Of a DNA stretch of 64,000 bases, positions 41,030 through 50,056 are shown piece by piece. The translations under genes were made by a program, and so were the position numbers. The stretch comes from Ligaoa zhengdingensis (GTDB taxonomy: Bacteria > Bacillota > Clostridia > Oscillospirales > Ruminococcaceae), in NCBI RefSeq assembly GCF_014384885.1, contig NZ_JACRST010000012.1, positions 1 through 64,000 of the forward strand, written 5' to 3'. A model generated the notes under the pieces. It saw only the letters and a program-made list of their open reading frames with translations. It ran no database searches and was not told where the DNA came from. The stretch's first letter is position 1, and each line of letters starts with the position of its first letter.

Positions 41030-43858
41030 TTGGCTAACGATAAATTGATTATAAAAGGGGCGCGGGAACACAACCTCAAAAATGTCAGCCTGGAGGTGCC
41101 GCGCGACAAGTTGGTGGTGTTCACCGGGCTCTCCGGCTCCGGCAAGAGCTCACTGGCGTTCGACACCATCTATGCCGACGGACAGCGGCGATATGTGGAA
41201 AGCCTTTCGAGCTATGCGCGCCAGTTTTTGGGCCAGATGGAGAAGCCGGATGTGGACTCGATCGAGGGATTGTCTCCGGCCATTTCGATCGACCAGAAGA
41301 CCACCTCAAAAAATCCGCGTTCCACCGTGGGCACCGTGACAGAAATTTACGACTACCTGCGCCTGCTGTATGCGCGCATCGGTATCCCGCATTGCCCGGT
41401 CTGCGGCCGGCCGATTCAGCAGCAGACGGTCGACCAGATGGTCGATCAGATTTTAGCCGTCCCGGAGGGCTCCAAAATTCAGGTGCTGGCGCCGGTGGTG
41501 CGAGGCCGCAAGGGGGAGCATGTCAAGGAATTTGAAGCCGCCAAGCGCTCCGGTTACGCCCGGGTACGGGTGGATGGCAACCTCTACGACCTGACCGAAG
41601 AGATCAAGCTGGAAAAGAATAAAAAGCACCACATCGAAATCGTGGTGGATCGCCTGGTGGTCAAGCCGGAGATCAAGTCGCGCCTCTCCGATTCGCTGGA
41701 GACCGCGCTGAACCTCTCGGGCGGGCTTGTGATTATCGACCTGCTGGATGGTGGAGAGATGATGTTTTCGCAGAACTACGCCTGTCCCGAACACAACATC
41801 AGTGTGGAGGAGCTCACCCCGCGCATGTTCTCTTTTAACAATCCGCAGGGCGCGTGCGAAAAGTGCACCGGTCTGGGTACATTTATGAAGGTGGACCCGG
41901 ATCTGGTGGCGCCGAACAAGAAGCTCTCGGTGCGTCAGGGGGCGATCAAGGCTAGCGGCTGGTACTACGCTGAGGGCGGATTGGCGCAGAGCTACTTTGA
42001 GGGCATGGCGGACCATTACGGCTTTTCGCTGGATACCCCCTTTCAGGAGCTCTCCCAAAAGGCCAAGGATGTTTTGCTGTACGGTACAAACGGCGAAAAA
42101 TTCACCATTTACCGTGACGTGGGCGCGATGCAGGGGCAGTATCTCACCGATTTTGAGGGGATCATCAACAACCTGGAGCGGCGGTTCCGCGTCACCAACA
42201 GTGAATGGATGAAGCAGGAGCTGTCGGCTTATATGAGCTCAGAAGAGTGCCCCGATTGCCACGGCGCGCGCCTCAAACCGATCTATCTTTCGGTGCTGGT
42301 GGGGGGCATCAACATCAGCGATTTCTGCAAGATGTCGGTCGTCCGCGCGCTGGACTTTTTGGAGCATTTGGAACTTACCGAGCGAGAGCGGATGATTTCG
42401 GCACAGATTATCAAGGAGATCAAGGAGCGGCTGGGCTTTTTGCAGAGCGTGGGCCTCGAATACCTCACCCTTTCCCGGGCGGCAGGTACCCTCTCGGGCG
42501 GCGAAAGCCAGCGCATCCGTCTGGCTACCCAGATCGGCTCCTCGCTGATGGGGGTGCTGTATATCCTGGATGAACCGAGTATCGGCCTGCATCAGCGCGA
42601 CAACGACAAGCTGATCGCCACCCTCAAGAGGCTGCGCGATATCGGCAACACCCTGATCGTGGTGGAGCACGACGAGGACACCATGCGCGCGGCCGACTAT
42701 ATTGTGGATATCGGCCCGGGCGCGGGCGTGCACGGCGGCGAGGTAGTCTGTGCGGGAACTGTGAAGCAGATCGAGGCGTGTGAGCAGTCGGTCACCGGCC
42801 AGTACCTCTCCGGCCGCAAGCAGATTCCAGTGCCGCAGACCCGCAGACCCGGCAACGGCAACTTCCTGGAGATCAAGGGCGCCAGCGAAAACAACCTCAA
42901 GGGGATCGATGTAAAAATTCCACTGGGCACCTTCACGGTGGTCACCGGCGTATCCGGTTCGGGCAAGAGCTCTCTGGTCAATGAAATTCTCTATAAAAAG
43001 TTGGCCGCAACCCTGAACGGAGCGCGCACCCGCGCAGGCAAGCACGACGATATTCTGGGGACAGAACACCTCGACAAGGTCATCGACATCAACCAATCTC
43101 CGATCGGCCGCACCCCGCGCTCCAATCCGGCTACCTACACCGGCGTGTTCACCGATATCCGCGAGTTGTTCGCATCCACCAATGCGGCGAAAATGCGCGG
43201 ATACAATTCCGGCCGGTTTTCCTTCAATGTCAAGGGAGGGCGCTGCGAGGCCTGCGAGGGCGACGGCATCATCCAAATCGAGATGCACTTTTTGCCGGAT
43301 GTGTTCGTGCCTTGTGAAGTCTGCAAAGGCAGGCGATACAACAGAGAAACCCTCGAGGTCAAGTACAAGGACAAATCCATCTACGATGTGTTGGAGATGA
43401 CGGTGGAGGAGGGGCTCGCCTTCTTTGACAATCACTCCAAGATCAAACGCAAGCTGCAAACCCTGTACGATGTCGGCCTGGGCTACATCAAAATCGGGCA
43501 GCCTGCCACCACTTTGTCGGGCGGCGAGGCGCAGCGTGTCAAGCTGGCGACCGAGCTTTCCCGGCGGCCGACCGGCAGAACCATCTATATTTTGGACGAG
43601 CCCACCACCGGCCTGCACACGGCGGATGTGCACAAGCTGATCGAGGTGCTGCAAAAATTGGTGGACGCGGGCAACTCTGTTGTATTGATCGAACACAATT
43701 TGGATATGATAAAAACAGCCGATTACCTGATCGATCTCGGCCCAGAGGGCGGCGACCAAGGGGGAGAGGTGGTTTTCACCGGCACCCCCGAGGAGATTGT
43801 CAATTGCGAGAGATCGTATACGGGGCAATACCTCAAAAAAGTGTTAGAAAACTCCTAA
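41030..43858 (+). CDS. uvrA: Excinuclease ABC subunit A
   Basis: UvrA finds bulky DNA lesions as a dimer and loads UvrB. The 942-residue protein carries two ABC ATPase modules (GLSGSGKSSLAFDTIYADGQ and GVSGSGKSSLVNEIL; two LSGGE signatures) and zinc modules (CPVCGRPI; CEACEGDGII with CEVCKGRRYN). It starts with TTG at 41030, with TTGGAGG ten bases upstream, 36 bases after uvrB, and shares the LexA-controlled promoter of uvrB. Confidence 0.96.
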   Translation: MANDKLIIKGAREHNLKNVSLEVPRDKLVVFTGLSGSGKSSLAFDTIYADGQRRYVESLSSYARQFLGQMEKPDVDSIEGLSPAISIDQKTTSKNPRSTVGTVTEIYDYLRLLYARIGIPHCPVCGRPIQQQTVDQMVDQILAVPEGSKIQVLAPVVRGRKGEHVKEFEAAKRSGYARVRVDGNLYDLTEEIKLEKNKKHHIEIVVDRLVVKPEIKSRLSDSLETALNLSGGLVIIDLLDGGEMMFSQNYACPEHNISVEELTPRMFSFNNPQGACEKCTGLGTFMKVDPDLVAPNKKLSVRQGAIKASGWYYAEGGLAQSYFEGMADHYGFSLDTPFQELSQKAKDVLLYGTNGEKFTIYRDVGAMQGQYLTDFEGIINNLERRFRVTNSEWMKQELSAYMSSEECPDCHGARLKPIYLSVLVGGINISDFCKMSVVRALDFLEHLELTERERMISAQIIKEIKERLGFLQSVGLEYLTLSRAAGTLSGGESQRIRLATQIGSSLMGVLYILDEPSIGLHQRDNDKLIATLKRLRDIGNTLIVVEHDEDTMRAADYIVDIGPGAGVHGGEVVCAGTVKQIEACEQSVTGQYLSGRKQIPVPQTRRPGNGNFLEIKGASENNLKGIDVKIPLGTFTVVTGVSGSGKSSLVNEILYKKLAATLNGARTRAGKHDDILGTEHLDKVIDINQSPIGRTPRSNPATYTGVFTDIRELFASTNAAKMRGYNSGRFSFNVKGGRCEACEGDGIIQIEMHFLPDVFVPCEVCKGRRYNRETLEVKYKDKSIYDVLEMTVEEGLAFFDNHSKIKRKLQTLYDVGLGYIKIGQPATTLSGGEAQRVKLATELSRRPTGRTIYILDEPTTGLHTADVHKLIEVLQKLVDAGNSVVLIEHNLDMIKTADYLIDLGPEGGDQGGEVVFTGTPEEIVNCERSYTGQYLKKVLENS

Positions 43859-43887
43859 AAAGTAATAAGAATTATTCCTGTTTTCTC

Positions 43888-43916
43888 TTTACAATGTTAT
43901 ACTTTGATGGTATAAT
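43888..43916 (+). promoter_or_regulatory. Promoter of the rubredoxin gene
   Basis: TTTACA (43888-43893), 17-base spacer, TATAAT (43911-43916), 42 bases before the rubredoxin ATG; near consensus, consistent with high constitutive expression. Confidence 0.8.
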
Positions 43917-43957
43917 AAAGCCGTTCCGAGAAATACAATGAGATGGAGGTTACAGTC

Positions 43958-44116
43958 ATGGAAAAATATGTTTGTTCGATTTGCGGTTATGTTTATGATC
44001 CCGAAGTGGGTGATCCCGACAGCGGCATCACGCCTGGCACCAAATGGGAGGATATTCCCGATACATGGGTGTGCCCGATGTGCGGCGTTGGCAAGGATAT
44101 GTTTGAAAAAGCGTAA
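43958..44116 (+). CDS. Rubredoxin
   Basis: This 52-residue protein has the complete rubredoxin signature: VCSICGYVYDPEVGDPDSG and WVCPMCGVGKDMFEKA, giving two CxxC pairs that bind a single Fe, plus the conserved Tyr, Asp-Pro and Trp residues. It is a small cytoplasmic electron carrier. GGAGG lies nine bases before the ATG. A terminator follows, then the flavodiiron protein gene, whose usual direct electron donor is rubredoxin; together they would reduce O2 or NO to protect an anaerobe. Confidence 0.97.
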   Translation: MEKYVCSICGYVYDPEVGDPDSGITPGTKWEDIPDTWVCPMCGVGKDMFEKA

Positions 44117-44123
44117 GTGGTAA

Positions 44124-44156
44124 GGGGAGGGGCGCCATGCCCCTCCATCTTTTTTA
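44124..44156 (+). terminator. Intrinsic terminator after rubredoxin
   Basis: GGAGGGGC (44126-44133) pairs with GCCCCTCC (44139-44146), then ATCTTTTTT. It separates the rubredoxin from fprA, allowing different expression levels. Confidence 0.8.
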
Positions 44157-44190
44157 ACTAGAAGTTTATCGTAAACAGGAGGTATTTGCT

Positions 44191-45393
44191 ATGGCGGCAA
44201 GAAAAGTGACGGACGGGGTCATGTCGGTGGGGATTCTCAACCCCATCATGCGCATTTTTGACGTTGTGATGCGCACCGACTACGGCACCACCTACAATTC
44301 GTATGTTGTGCGCGGCAGGGAAAAGACAGCTTTGATTGAGACCTGCCACCTGACCTATTGGGAGCAGTACTGGAAGAACATTCAGGAGGCGTGCGACCCT
44401 GCAACAATTGATTACATTATTTTGAACCACTGCGAGCCCGACCACTCCGGCGTATTGGCCAAGCTGGCGCAACATTGCCCCAACGCGCAGATCATCTGCT
44501 CTCAGGCCGGCTCGATCTACCTCAAAAATATCACCAATCTGTCGGACTTTAAGCCCCGCGTCGTGCGGGATGGGGACAGCATCGACCTCGGCGGTAAGAC
44601 GCTGCGGTTTATCATGGCGCCGTTCCTGCACTGGCCCGATTCGATGTTCACCTGGTGCGAGGAGGACAAGGTCCTGTTTTCCTGCGACTTTTTGGGCTGC
44701 CACTATTGCGAACCCCACGATTTTGATACCAACATTGTTTACCCGACGAAATATGAGGACGCATTCCTGGGCTACTACACGGCGATTTTTGGCCCGTTCC
44801 CGAGTTATGTGCAGAACGGTTTGGCCAAGATCAAAGGCCTGGATATCGAATACCTCTGCAACAGTCACGGCCCAATTCTCACCAAGGGCTGCCGCCTAGA
44901 ATCCGCCATGGCGCTTTACGACCAGTGGAGTCAGCCGCATCACAATGCGGTGAAGACCGTTCCGGTCTTCTATTGCTCGGCATATGGCAACACCGGCCTC
45001 GCTGCGAAGGAGATCAAGCGGGGGATCCTGGAGATCATCCCAGACGCGAAGGTGGATGTCTACGATATCAATGAACATGCGATGGGCGACCTGCAGGCGC
45101 AGCTCAACCGCTCCGACGCATTTGCGGTGGGATCCCCCACCATCAACGCAGACGCGGTTGCGCCGGTCTGGGAGCTGCTCAGCCATGTGGACGCCATCAC
45201 CAATAAGAAAAAGCCCGCGCTCGCCTTCGGCTCCTACGGTTGGAGTGGAGAGGCGGTGCCGAATCTCATCGCGCGGATGAACGGGCTGAAGCTGGCGGTC
45301 TGTGGGGAGGGCCTCAAATTCCAGTTTGTTCCCTCTGAAAGCGATCTGGAACGCGCGCGGGAAGCTGGACGGGAACTCGCCCGTATGCTGTAA
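44191..45393 (+). CDS. fprA: Flavodiiron protein (A-type flavoprotein, O2/NO reductase)
   Basis: The 400-residue protein has an N-terminal metallo-beta-lactamase-fold diiron domain (about 1-250) and a C-terminal flavodoxin domain (about 255-400). The iron ligands are present: His80, Glu82, Asp84, His85 in NHCEPDHSG, the His in FLHWPDSM, the Asp in LFSCDFLG and the His in CNSHGPIL. The FMN loop is VFYCSAYGNTGLAAKEI. It reduces O2 to water or NO to N2O with electrons from rubredoxin, encoded just upstream. ACAGGAGG precedes the ATG, and a strong terminator follows. Confidence 0.94.
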   Translation: MAARKVTDGVMSVGILNPIMRIFDVVMRTDYGTTYNSYVVRGREKTALIETCHLTYWEQYWKNIQEACDPATIDYIILNHCEPDHSGVLAKLAQHCPNAQIICSQAGSIYLKNITNLSDFKPRVVRDGDSIDLGGKTLRFIMAPFLHWPDSMFTWCEEDKVLFSCDFLGCHYCEPHDFDTNIVYPTKYEDAFLGYYTAIFGPFPSYVQNGLAKIKGLDIEYLCNSHGPILTKGCRLESAMALYDQWSQPHHNAVKTVPVFYCSAYGNTGLAAKEIKRGILEIIPDAKVDVYDINEHAMGDLQAQLNRSDAFAVGSPTINADAVAPVWELLSHVDAITNKKKPALAFGSYGWSGEAVPNLIARMNGLKLAVCGEGLKFQFVPSESDLERAREAGRELARML

Positions 45394-45427
45394 ATCTCCG
45401 TAGCGGTGATTTCATCGTGTAAGGGAA

Positions 45428-45470
45428 ACGGCCCGATAACGAAAACCATCGTTATCGGGCCAATTTGTTT
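45428..45470 (+). terminator. Intrinsic terminator after fprA
   Basis: GGCCCGATAACG (45430-45441) and CGTTATCGGGCC (45450-45461) are a perfect 12-bp stem followed by AATTTGTTTT. Confidence 0.8.
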
Positions 45471-45647
45471 TACAAAAGTCCTTTCAATTGGCCGGGAGCA
45501 CAGCCGCAAAATTTAGATTTGCATGCACAAAACTCGATGCACTTGCCAGTTTTTTATTCATCGTGATACAGCATGGATATATTAAATTTTATATCCAGCG
45601 CAGTGGAATCTTTCAGAAGCGGTAGAGCGGAGCTGGTGAAATTATTC

Positions 45648-45676
45648 TTTACTTCCCGCCCGTGTTATTGTAAAAT
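45648..45676 (+). promoter_or_regulatory. Promoter of the pyrH-polC run
   Basis: TTTACT (45648-45653), 17-base spacer, TAAAAT (45671-45676), 85 bases before pyrH. Confidence 0.6.
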
Positions 45677-45760
45677 AGGGAAGGATATGGACAGAACTCC
45701 GCAGACGGCGTTTGCGGGGGATTTCTGTGACAATCAAGATTTAGATGGAGGATGCTGCCA

Positions 45761-46465
45761 ATGGCCATCAAGTACAAACGGATTCTGCTGAAGCTCAGCG
45801 GGGAAGCGCTGGCGGGTGAAAAAAAGAGCGGTCTCGATTTTGACACGGTGCTTCACATCTGTGCGAGCATCAAGGATGCATGGGAACTCGGGGTGGAAAT
45901 CGGCATCGTGGTGGGGGGCGGCAACTTCTGGCGCGGCCGCACCAGCGGCAAGATGGACCGCACCCGTGCGGATCACATGGGGATGTTGGCGACCGTAATC
46001 AACTCGCTCGCACTGGCCGACGCATTGGAGCAGCTCGGCGTGGATGTGCGCGTTCAAACTGCGATCACCATGCAGGCCATCGCAGAGCCGTATGTGCGCG
46101 GGCGGGCGCTGCGCCACCTGGAGAAGGGGCGCGTGGTGATCTTTGGCTGTGGCACCGGCAACCCGTATTTTTCCACCGACACGGCCTCCTCGCTGCGCGC
46201 GGCGGAGATCGGCGCGGACATCATCCTGAAAGCCACAAAGGTGGACGGCGTATATGACAGCGACCCGATGGAGAACGCAGACGCAAAAAAATATGATAAC
46301 CTCACCTTCGCAGAAATTCTCACGCAGGAGCTGGGCGTCATGGACAGCACAGCGGCTTCGATGTGCCGGGACAACAGCATTCCTATCCTTGTGTTCAGTG
46401 TGGATGATCCGCACAATATCGTCCGCGCCGTGCAGGGCGAGGAAATTGGAACCATTGTGAAATAA
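45761..46465 (+). CDS. pyrH: Uridylate kinase (UMP kinase)
   Basis: PyrH phosphorylates UMP to UDP with ATP. The 234-residue protein is of the amino-acid-kinase fold: RILLKLSGEALAG at the start, VVGGGNFWRG, RTRADHMGMLATVINSLAL, FGCGTGNPYFSTDTASSLRA and ATKVDGVYDSDP. The ATG at 45761 has GGAGG eight to ten bases upstream; an ATG three codons earlier overlaps the spacing. It heads the conserved pyrH-frr-uppS-cdsA-dxr-rseP-ispG-polC run. Confidence 0.95.
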   Translation: MAIKYKRILLKLSGEALAGEKKSGLDFDTVLHICASIKDAWELGVEIGIVVGGGNFWRGRTSGKMDRTRADHMGMLATVINSLALADALEQLGVDVRVQTAITMQAIAEPYVRGRALRHLEKGRVVIFGCGTGNPYFSTDTASSLRAAEIGADIILKATKVDGVYDSDPMENADAKKYDNLTFAEILTQELGVMDSTAASMCRDNSIPILVFSVDDPHNIVRAVQGEEIGTIVK

Positions 46466-46520
46466 AGCGGCGTCGCGGGCGCTGTGCAAAAATATAACTA
46501 TAACTGATGGAGGTACTGCT

Positions 46521-47075
46521 ATGAAAGCTCATCTTCAGCCATACGACGAAAAAATGACCAAAACCCTGTCTGCTCTCAACAGCAACTTCGCTGGAATCCG
46601 AGCGGGAAGGGCGAGCGCTTCGGTGCTCGATAAGATCACAGTCGATTATTACGGCGTGCCCACTGCGATCAACTCGATGGCGGCGGTATCGGTGCCGGAT
46701 CCGCGGATGCTGACCATCCAGCCGTGGGATAAGTCCACCCTGAAAGCCATTGAAAAGGCGATTATGGCTTCGGATATCGGCATCAATCCCAATAATGACG
46801 GCACGGTGATCCGGCTGAATTTTCCCCCGTTAACGGAAGAGCGCAGAAAAGAACTCTGCAAAAAAGTCAGCAAATACGGCGAGGAGGCAAAGGTTGCCAT
46901 CCGTTCGATCCGTCGAGACGGCAATGAGAAGTTTAAGGCGATGAAGAAGGCTTCGGAAATCACCGAGGACGATCAGAAGAGCTACGAAGAGGATCTGCAG
47001 AAGCTGACCGACAAATATATCAAAGAGATCGATCAGATGTCCCAGAATAAAGAAAAGGAAATTATGGAAATCTAA
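46521..47075 (+). CDS. frr: Ribosome recycling factor
   Basis: RRF splits post-termination ribosomes together with EF-G. The 184-residue protein has the family marks: N-terminal helix with LNSNFAGIRAGRASASVLDKI, the hinge YYGVPTAINSMA, IQPWDKSTLKAIEKAI, NPNNDGTVIRLNFPPLTEERRKEL and RRDGNEKFK. GATGGAGG precedes the ATG. It lies 55 bases after pyrH, as in most Firmicutes. Confidence 0.96.
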   Translation: MKAHLQPYDEKMTKTLSALNSNFAGIRAGRASASVLDKITVDYYGVPTAINSMAAVSVPDPRMLTIQPWDKSTLKAIEKAIMASDIGINPNNDGTVIRLNFPPLTEERRKELCKKVSKYGEEAKVAIRSIRRDGNEKFKAMKKASEITEDDQKSYEEDLQKLTDKYIKEIDQMSQNKEKEIMEI

Positions 47076-47161
47076 TGAAGGTACAGGGCTTTTCATTTGG
47101 AATCAGCTGCACATATCTTCTTTTCTGAGATCATACAAATGAAAGAGAGGCAGACCTGCCC

Positions 47162-47884
47162 TTGAAGAACGAATATTTGGATCCCCAGCTGTTGCCGTGC
47201 CATATTGGAATCATCATGGACGGCAACGGCAGATGGGCAAAAAAGCGCGGATTGCCACGCACGGCAGGCCACAAAAAGGGTGCGCGCGTATTTGGTGAGA
47301 TCGCCAGATACTGCCGCGATATCGGCATTCGTTACCTCACGGTTTACGCATTCTCCACCGAGAACTGGCGCAGACCGGCCGACGAGGTGGCGGATTTGAT
47401 GGAGCTGCTCAAAGAGCACCTGCGGGATGTCTCCAACTATAAGGATGAGAATGTGCGCCTGTTGTTCCTTGGGGACCGAACTGCACTGGATGACGAATTG
47501 CGCGACCTGATGCGGCAGGCGGAGGAAGGCAGCAAAAATAACACTGGCATCACCGTGTGCATGGCGATCAACTACGGCGGCCGCGACGAGATTAGCCGTG
47601 CAGTGCGGTCAATCGCACAAAAGGTGGCGGCCGGCGCGCTCTCGCCCGATACCATTGATGAGAACTGCATCGCCGATCATCTCGATACCAGAGGCATTCC
47701 AGACCCCGATGTCATCATCCGACCGAGCGGGGAAAAGCGCAGTTCCAATTTTCTTGCTTGGCAGTCAGCTTACTCCGAATATGTCTTTATGGACATTTTA
47801 TGGCCCGATTTTACCCCCAATGATTTGAACCAAGCCTTGTTGGAGTACACAAAACGAAGCAGAAGATTTGGAGGTGTGGGCTGA
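47162..47884 (+). CDS. uppS: Undecaprenyl diphosphate synthase (isoprenyl transferase)
   Basis: UppS adds isopentenyl units in cis to farnesyl diphosphate to make the C55 carrier lipid of the cell wall. The 240-residue protein shows GIIMDGNGRWAKKRGLPRTAGHKKG with the catalytic Asp, YLTVYAFSTENWRRP, and the C-terminal PDPDVIIRPSGEKRSSNFLAWQSAYSEY. A TTG start at 47162 is used, with AGAGAGG about ten bases upstream. Its 3' end nearly abuts cdsA. Confidence 0.95.
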   Translation: MKNEYLDPQLLPCHIGIIMDGNGRWAKKRGLPRTAGHKKGARVFGEIARYCRDIGIRYLTVYAFSTENWRRPADEVADLMELLKEHLRDVSNYKDENVRLLFLGDRTALDDELRDLMRQAEEGSKNNTGITVCMAINYGGRDEISRAVRSIAQKVAAGALSPDTIDENCIADHLDTRGIPDPDVIIRPSGEKRSSNFLAWQSAYSEYVFMDILWPDFTPNDLNQALLEYTKRSRRFGGVG

Positions 47885-47885
47885 A

Positions 47886-48728
47886 ATGAAACAGCGTATC
47901 ATTTCTTCCGTGATTGGTCTGGGCGTGCTTGCGCTTGTGCTCGCGTTTTATGAAACAGCCGTATTTAACATCACCATCATCGTACTCATCTTGTTGGCGG
48001 TGTATGAGCTCTTCAAGGCGGCGAAGCTCACCGAGCACAGACCCCTGTTCCTGCTTTGCCTGGTGTTTTCCGCCTTGGTCCCTTTGCTGCAGACCAAACA
48101 TCTCGGAGGGCAGTTGGCCGTCATTTGCGGGGCATACGCATTTTTGCTGTTTTTAAATCTGATCCGCTACCACAACACCCTGCGGATCGAGCAGGTCAGC
48201 CTGGCGTTTTTCTTTGGTTTGATGGTGCCGTTTTCCTTCTCGGTCATGCAGCTGGTGCATGACCGCTATGAGATGTCGGTCAGCATTTTATACCTGCTGA
48301 TGATGTTGGGGGGCGCATGGCTCACCGATACCGGAGCCTATTTTTCCGGAAGAATGTTCGGTAAACACAAAATGGCTCCGCAGATCAGCCCTCACAAGAC
48401 AGTGGAGGGGGCAATCGGTGGGATACTTTGCAATCTGGTCTGTTATTATCTGCTGACGTGGCTTTACATAACGGCTGTCGGCTATTTCTTTCAGATTGCC
48501 ATCCAAGTGAACTATCTTGCGCTCGGTATTTTGGCGCTTTTGGCGTCGGCTGCTGGGATTCTGGGTGATCTCACGGCGTCGGTCATCAAGCGCCAGTGCG
48601 GCATCAAGGATTTTGGTTCAATTATGCCGGGGCATGGCGGCGTGATGGATCGATTCGACAGCGTGTTATTTGTTGCGCCGACGGTGTTTGTTTACATCCA
48701 GTATGTAGAGCTGTTCACGTTGGTATGA
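47886..48728 (+). CDS. cdsA: Phosphatidate cytidylyltransferase
   Basis: CdsA makes CDP-diacylglycerol for phospholipid synthesis. The 280-residue protein has about eight membrane helices and the family signature near the C-terminus, SVIKRQCGIKDFGSIMPGHGGVMDRFDS, plus GAWLTDTGAYFSGRMFGKHK. The ATG at 47886 follows the uppS stop by one base; TTGGAGG inside uppS is the ribosome binding site, so translation is coupled. Confidence 0.95.
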   Translation: MKQRIISSVIGLGVLALVLAFYETAVFNITIIVLILLAVYELFKAAKLTEHRPLFLLCLVFSALVPLLQTKHLGGQLAVICGAYAFLLFLNLIRYHNTLRIEQVSLAFFFGLMVPFSFSVMQLVHDRYEMSVSILYLLMMLGGAWLTDTGAYFSGRMFGKHKMAPQISPHKTVEGAIGGILCNLVCYYLLTWLYITAVGYFFQIAIQVNYLALGILALLASAAGILGDLTASVIKRQCGIKDFGSIMPGHGGVMDRFDSVLFVAPTVFVYIQYVELFTLV

Positions 48729-48823
48729 TACAGGATGGAAGAGAAAACAAAAGAAAAAGAAAGTTGTGCCAGGCTGGGCGGCAGACAGCGGCGGCGGGAA
48801 GGCTTTTTCCGCATCCCTGTGCA

Positions 48824-48848
48824 CGCCACGCGTGGCGCGATTTTTTTG
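48824..48848 (+). terminator. Possible weak terminator or attenuator before dxr
   Basis: CGCCACGCGTGGCG (48824-48837) is palindromic and followed by CGATTTTTTT. The stem is only four to five base pairs once a loop is allowed, so it may just dampen read-through from cdsA into dxr. Confidence 0.35.
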
Positions 48849-48858
48849 AGGTGAGATT

Positions 48859-50010
48859 TTGAAAAAAGTAGCGATATTGGGTTCCACCGGTTCGATCGGC
48901 ATACAAAGCCTCGCGGTGTGCCGCGCGATGGGCTACCGCATCACCGCTTTGACCGCCAACCGGTCGGTTGATCTCCTGGAAGAACAGGTGCGCGCGTTTC
49001 GTCCCTCCTATGCGGTTCTTGCGGATGAGTCAGCGGCACAGGAGCTAGCCCGCAGACTCGCTGACTTGCCGGTCAAAGTGTTGGGCGGCGAGAAGGGAGT
49101 CTGCCAGGTTGCGGCCCTGCCGGAAAACGACATCGTACTCAACGCAGTGGTGGGCATTGCGGGTCTCCGCCCCACCGTCGCAGCATTGGAAGCGGGACGC
49201 GACCTGGCGTTGGCCAACAAGGAGAGCCTTGTGGCGGGCGGACGGTTGGTCACCGACCTTGCGCGCAAAAAGCGGGCGCGCATTCTGCCGGTGGACAGCG
49301 AACACTCAGCGATTTTTCAGTGCCTTGGCGGCTTTGAGGGGCGCAATCCGCCGCACAAGCTGTTGCTCACCGCCTCAGGCGGCCCGTTTTTTGGTAAGAC
49401 GCGGGAGGAGCTGCAACAGGTGAGCGCTTTGGATGCGCTGGCCCACCCCAACTGGGAGATGGGCGCGAAGATCACCATCGATTCCGCTACCCTGATGAAT
49501 AAAGGCTTGGAGGTGATTGAGGCGGTCCGACTGTTCGGCGTGCCGCCTGAGCGAATCGAAATCATCGTGCAGCGGGAGAGCATCATCCATTCGGCGGTCG
49601 AATTCGCCGACGGGTCGGTCATCGCGCAGATGGGGGTGCCGGATATGAAAATTCCCATCCAATACGCGCTGACCTATCCCAAGCGTCTTCCCTGTGAGGT
49701 GCCGCGCCTCTCGCTCACCGAGATCGGCCGGCTCACCTTTTACAAGCCGGACTGTGAAACGTTTGAATGTCTTGGCGCTTGCCTGGAGGCAATCCGGCGC
49801 GATGGGCTGTATCCGGCGCTGGTCAATGGCGCAAACGAGCAGGCGGTAAAACTGTTTTTGGCCGGAAAGATTTCCTTTTTACAGATCGGTGTTCTGGTGC
49901 GGCGGGTACTGAATGAAATCAATTGTGCAAAGGAACACTATGACCTGGAAGATGTATTTCAAGTGGACCGCATGGCGCGGGATTTTGTGTTGCGCGAGGC
50001 GGCGAAGTAA
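48859..50010 (+). CDS. dxr: 1-deoxy-D-xylulose 5-phosphate reductoisomerase
   Basis: Dxr makes 2-C-methyl-erythritol 4-phosphate, the committed step of the MEP isoprenoid pathway. The 383-residue protein has the NADPH loop VAILGSTGSIGIQSLAV, ALANKESLVAGG, the metal and substrate residues in LPVDSEHSAIFQCL, TASGGPFF and LAHPNWEMGAKITIDSATLMNKGLEVIEA. It begins with TTG, with GAGGTGAGA upstream. It sits with ispG of the same pathway in this operon. Confidence 0.95.
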   Translation: MKKVAILGSTGSIGIQSLAVCRAMGYRITALTANRSVDLLEEQVRAFRPSYAVLADESAAQELARRLADLPVKVLGGEKGVCQVAALPENDIVLNAVVGIAGLRPTVAALEAGRDLALANKESLVAGGRLVTDLARKKRARILPVDSEHSAIFQCLGGFEGRNPPHKLLLTASGGPFFGKTREELQQVSALDALAHPNWEMGAKITIDSATLMNKGLEVIEAVRLFGVPPERIEIIVQRESIIHSAVEFADGSVIAQMGVPDMKIPIQYALTYPKRLPCEVPRLSLTEIGRLTFYKPDCETFECLGACLEAIRRDGLYPALVNGANEQAVKLFLAGKISFLQIGVLVRRVLNEINCAKEHYDLEDVFQVDRMARDFVLREAAK

Positions 50011-50056
50011 TATCAGCAGGCGGCTGCGAGATCAATTGGATTGGTTGTGAGAATGA

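Larger units (their letters stand above)
45394..45760. other. Intergenic region between fprA and pyrH
   Basis: It contains the fprA terminator (45428-45470) and the pyrH promoter (45648-45676). No credible gene is seen in the rest. Confidence 0.6.

Noticed and set aside
38705..41071. 788-codon minus-strand open frame opposite uvrB
   Set aside because: It mirrors the codon pattern of uvrB, has no ribosome binding site and no recognisable domain, and runs through the pheA end and LexA-box region. It is a G+C-driven shadow.
42239..43828. 529-codon minus-strand frame opposite uvrA
   Set aside because: Antisense shadow of a certain gene with no translation signal.
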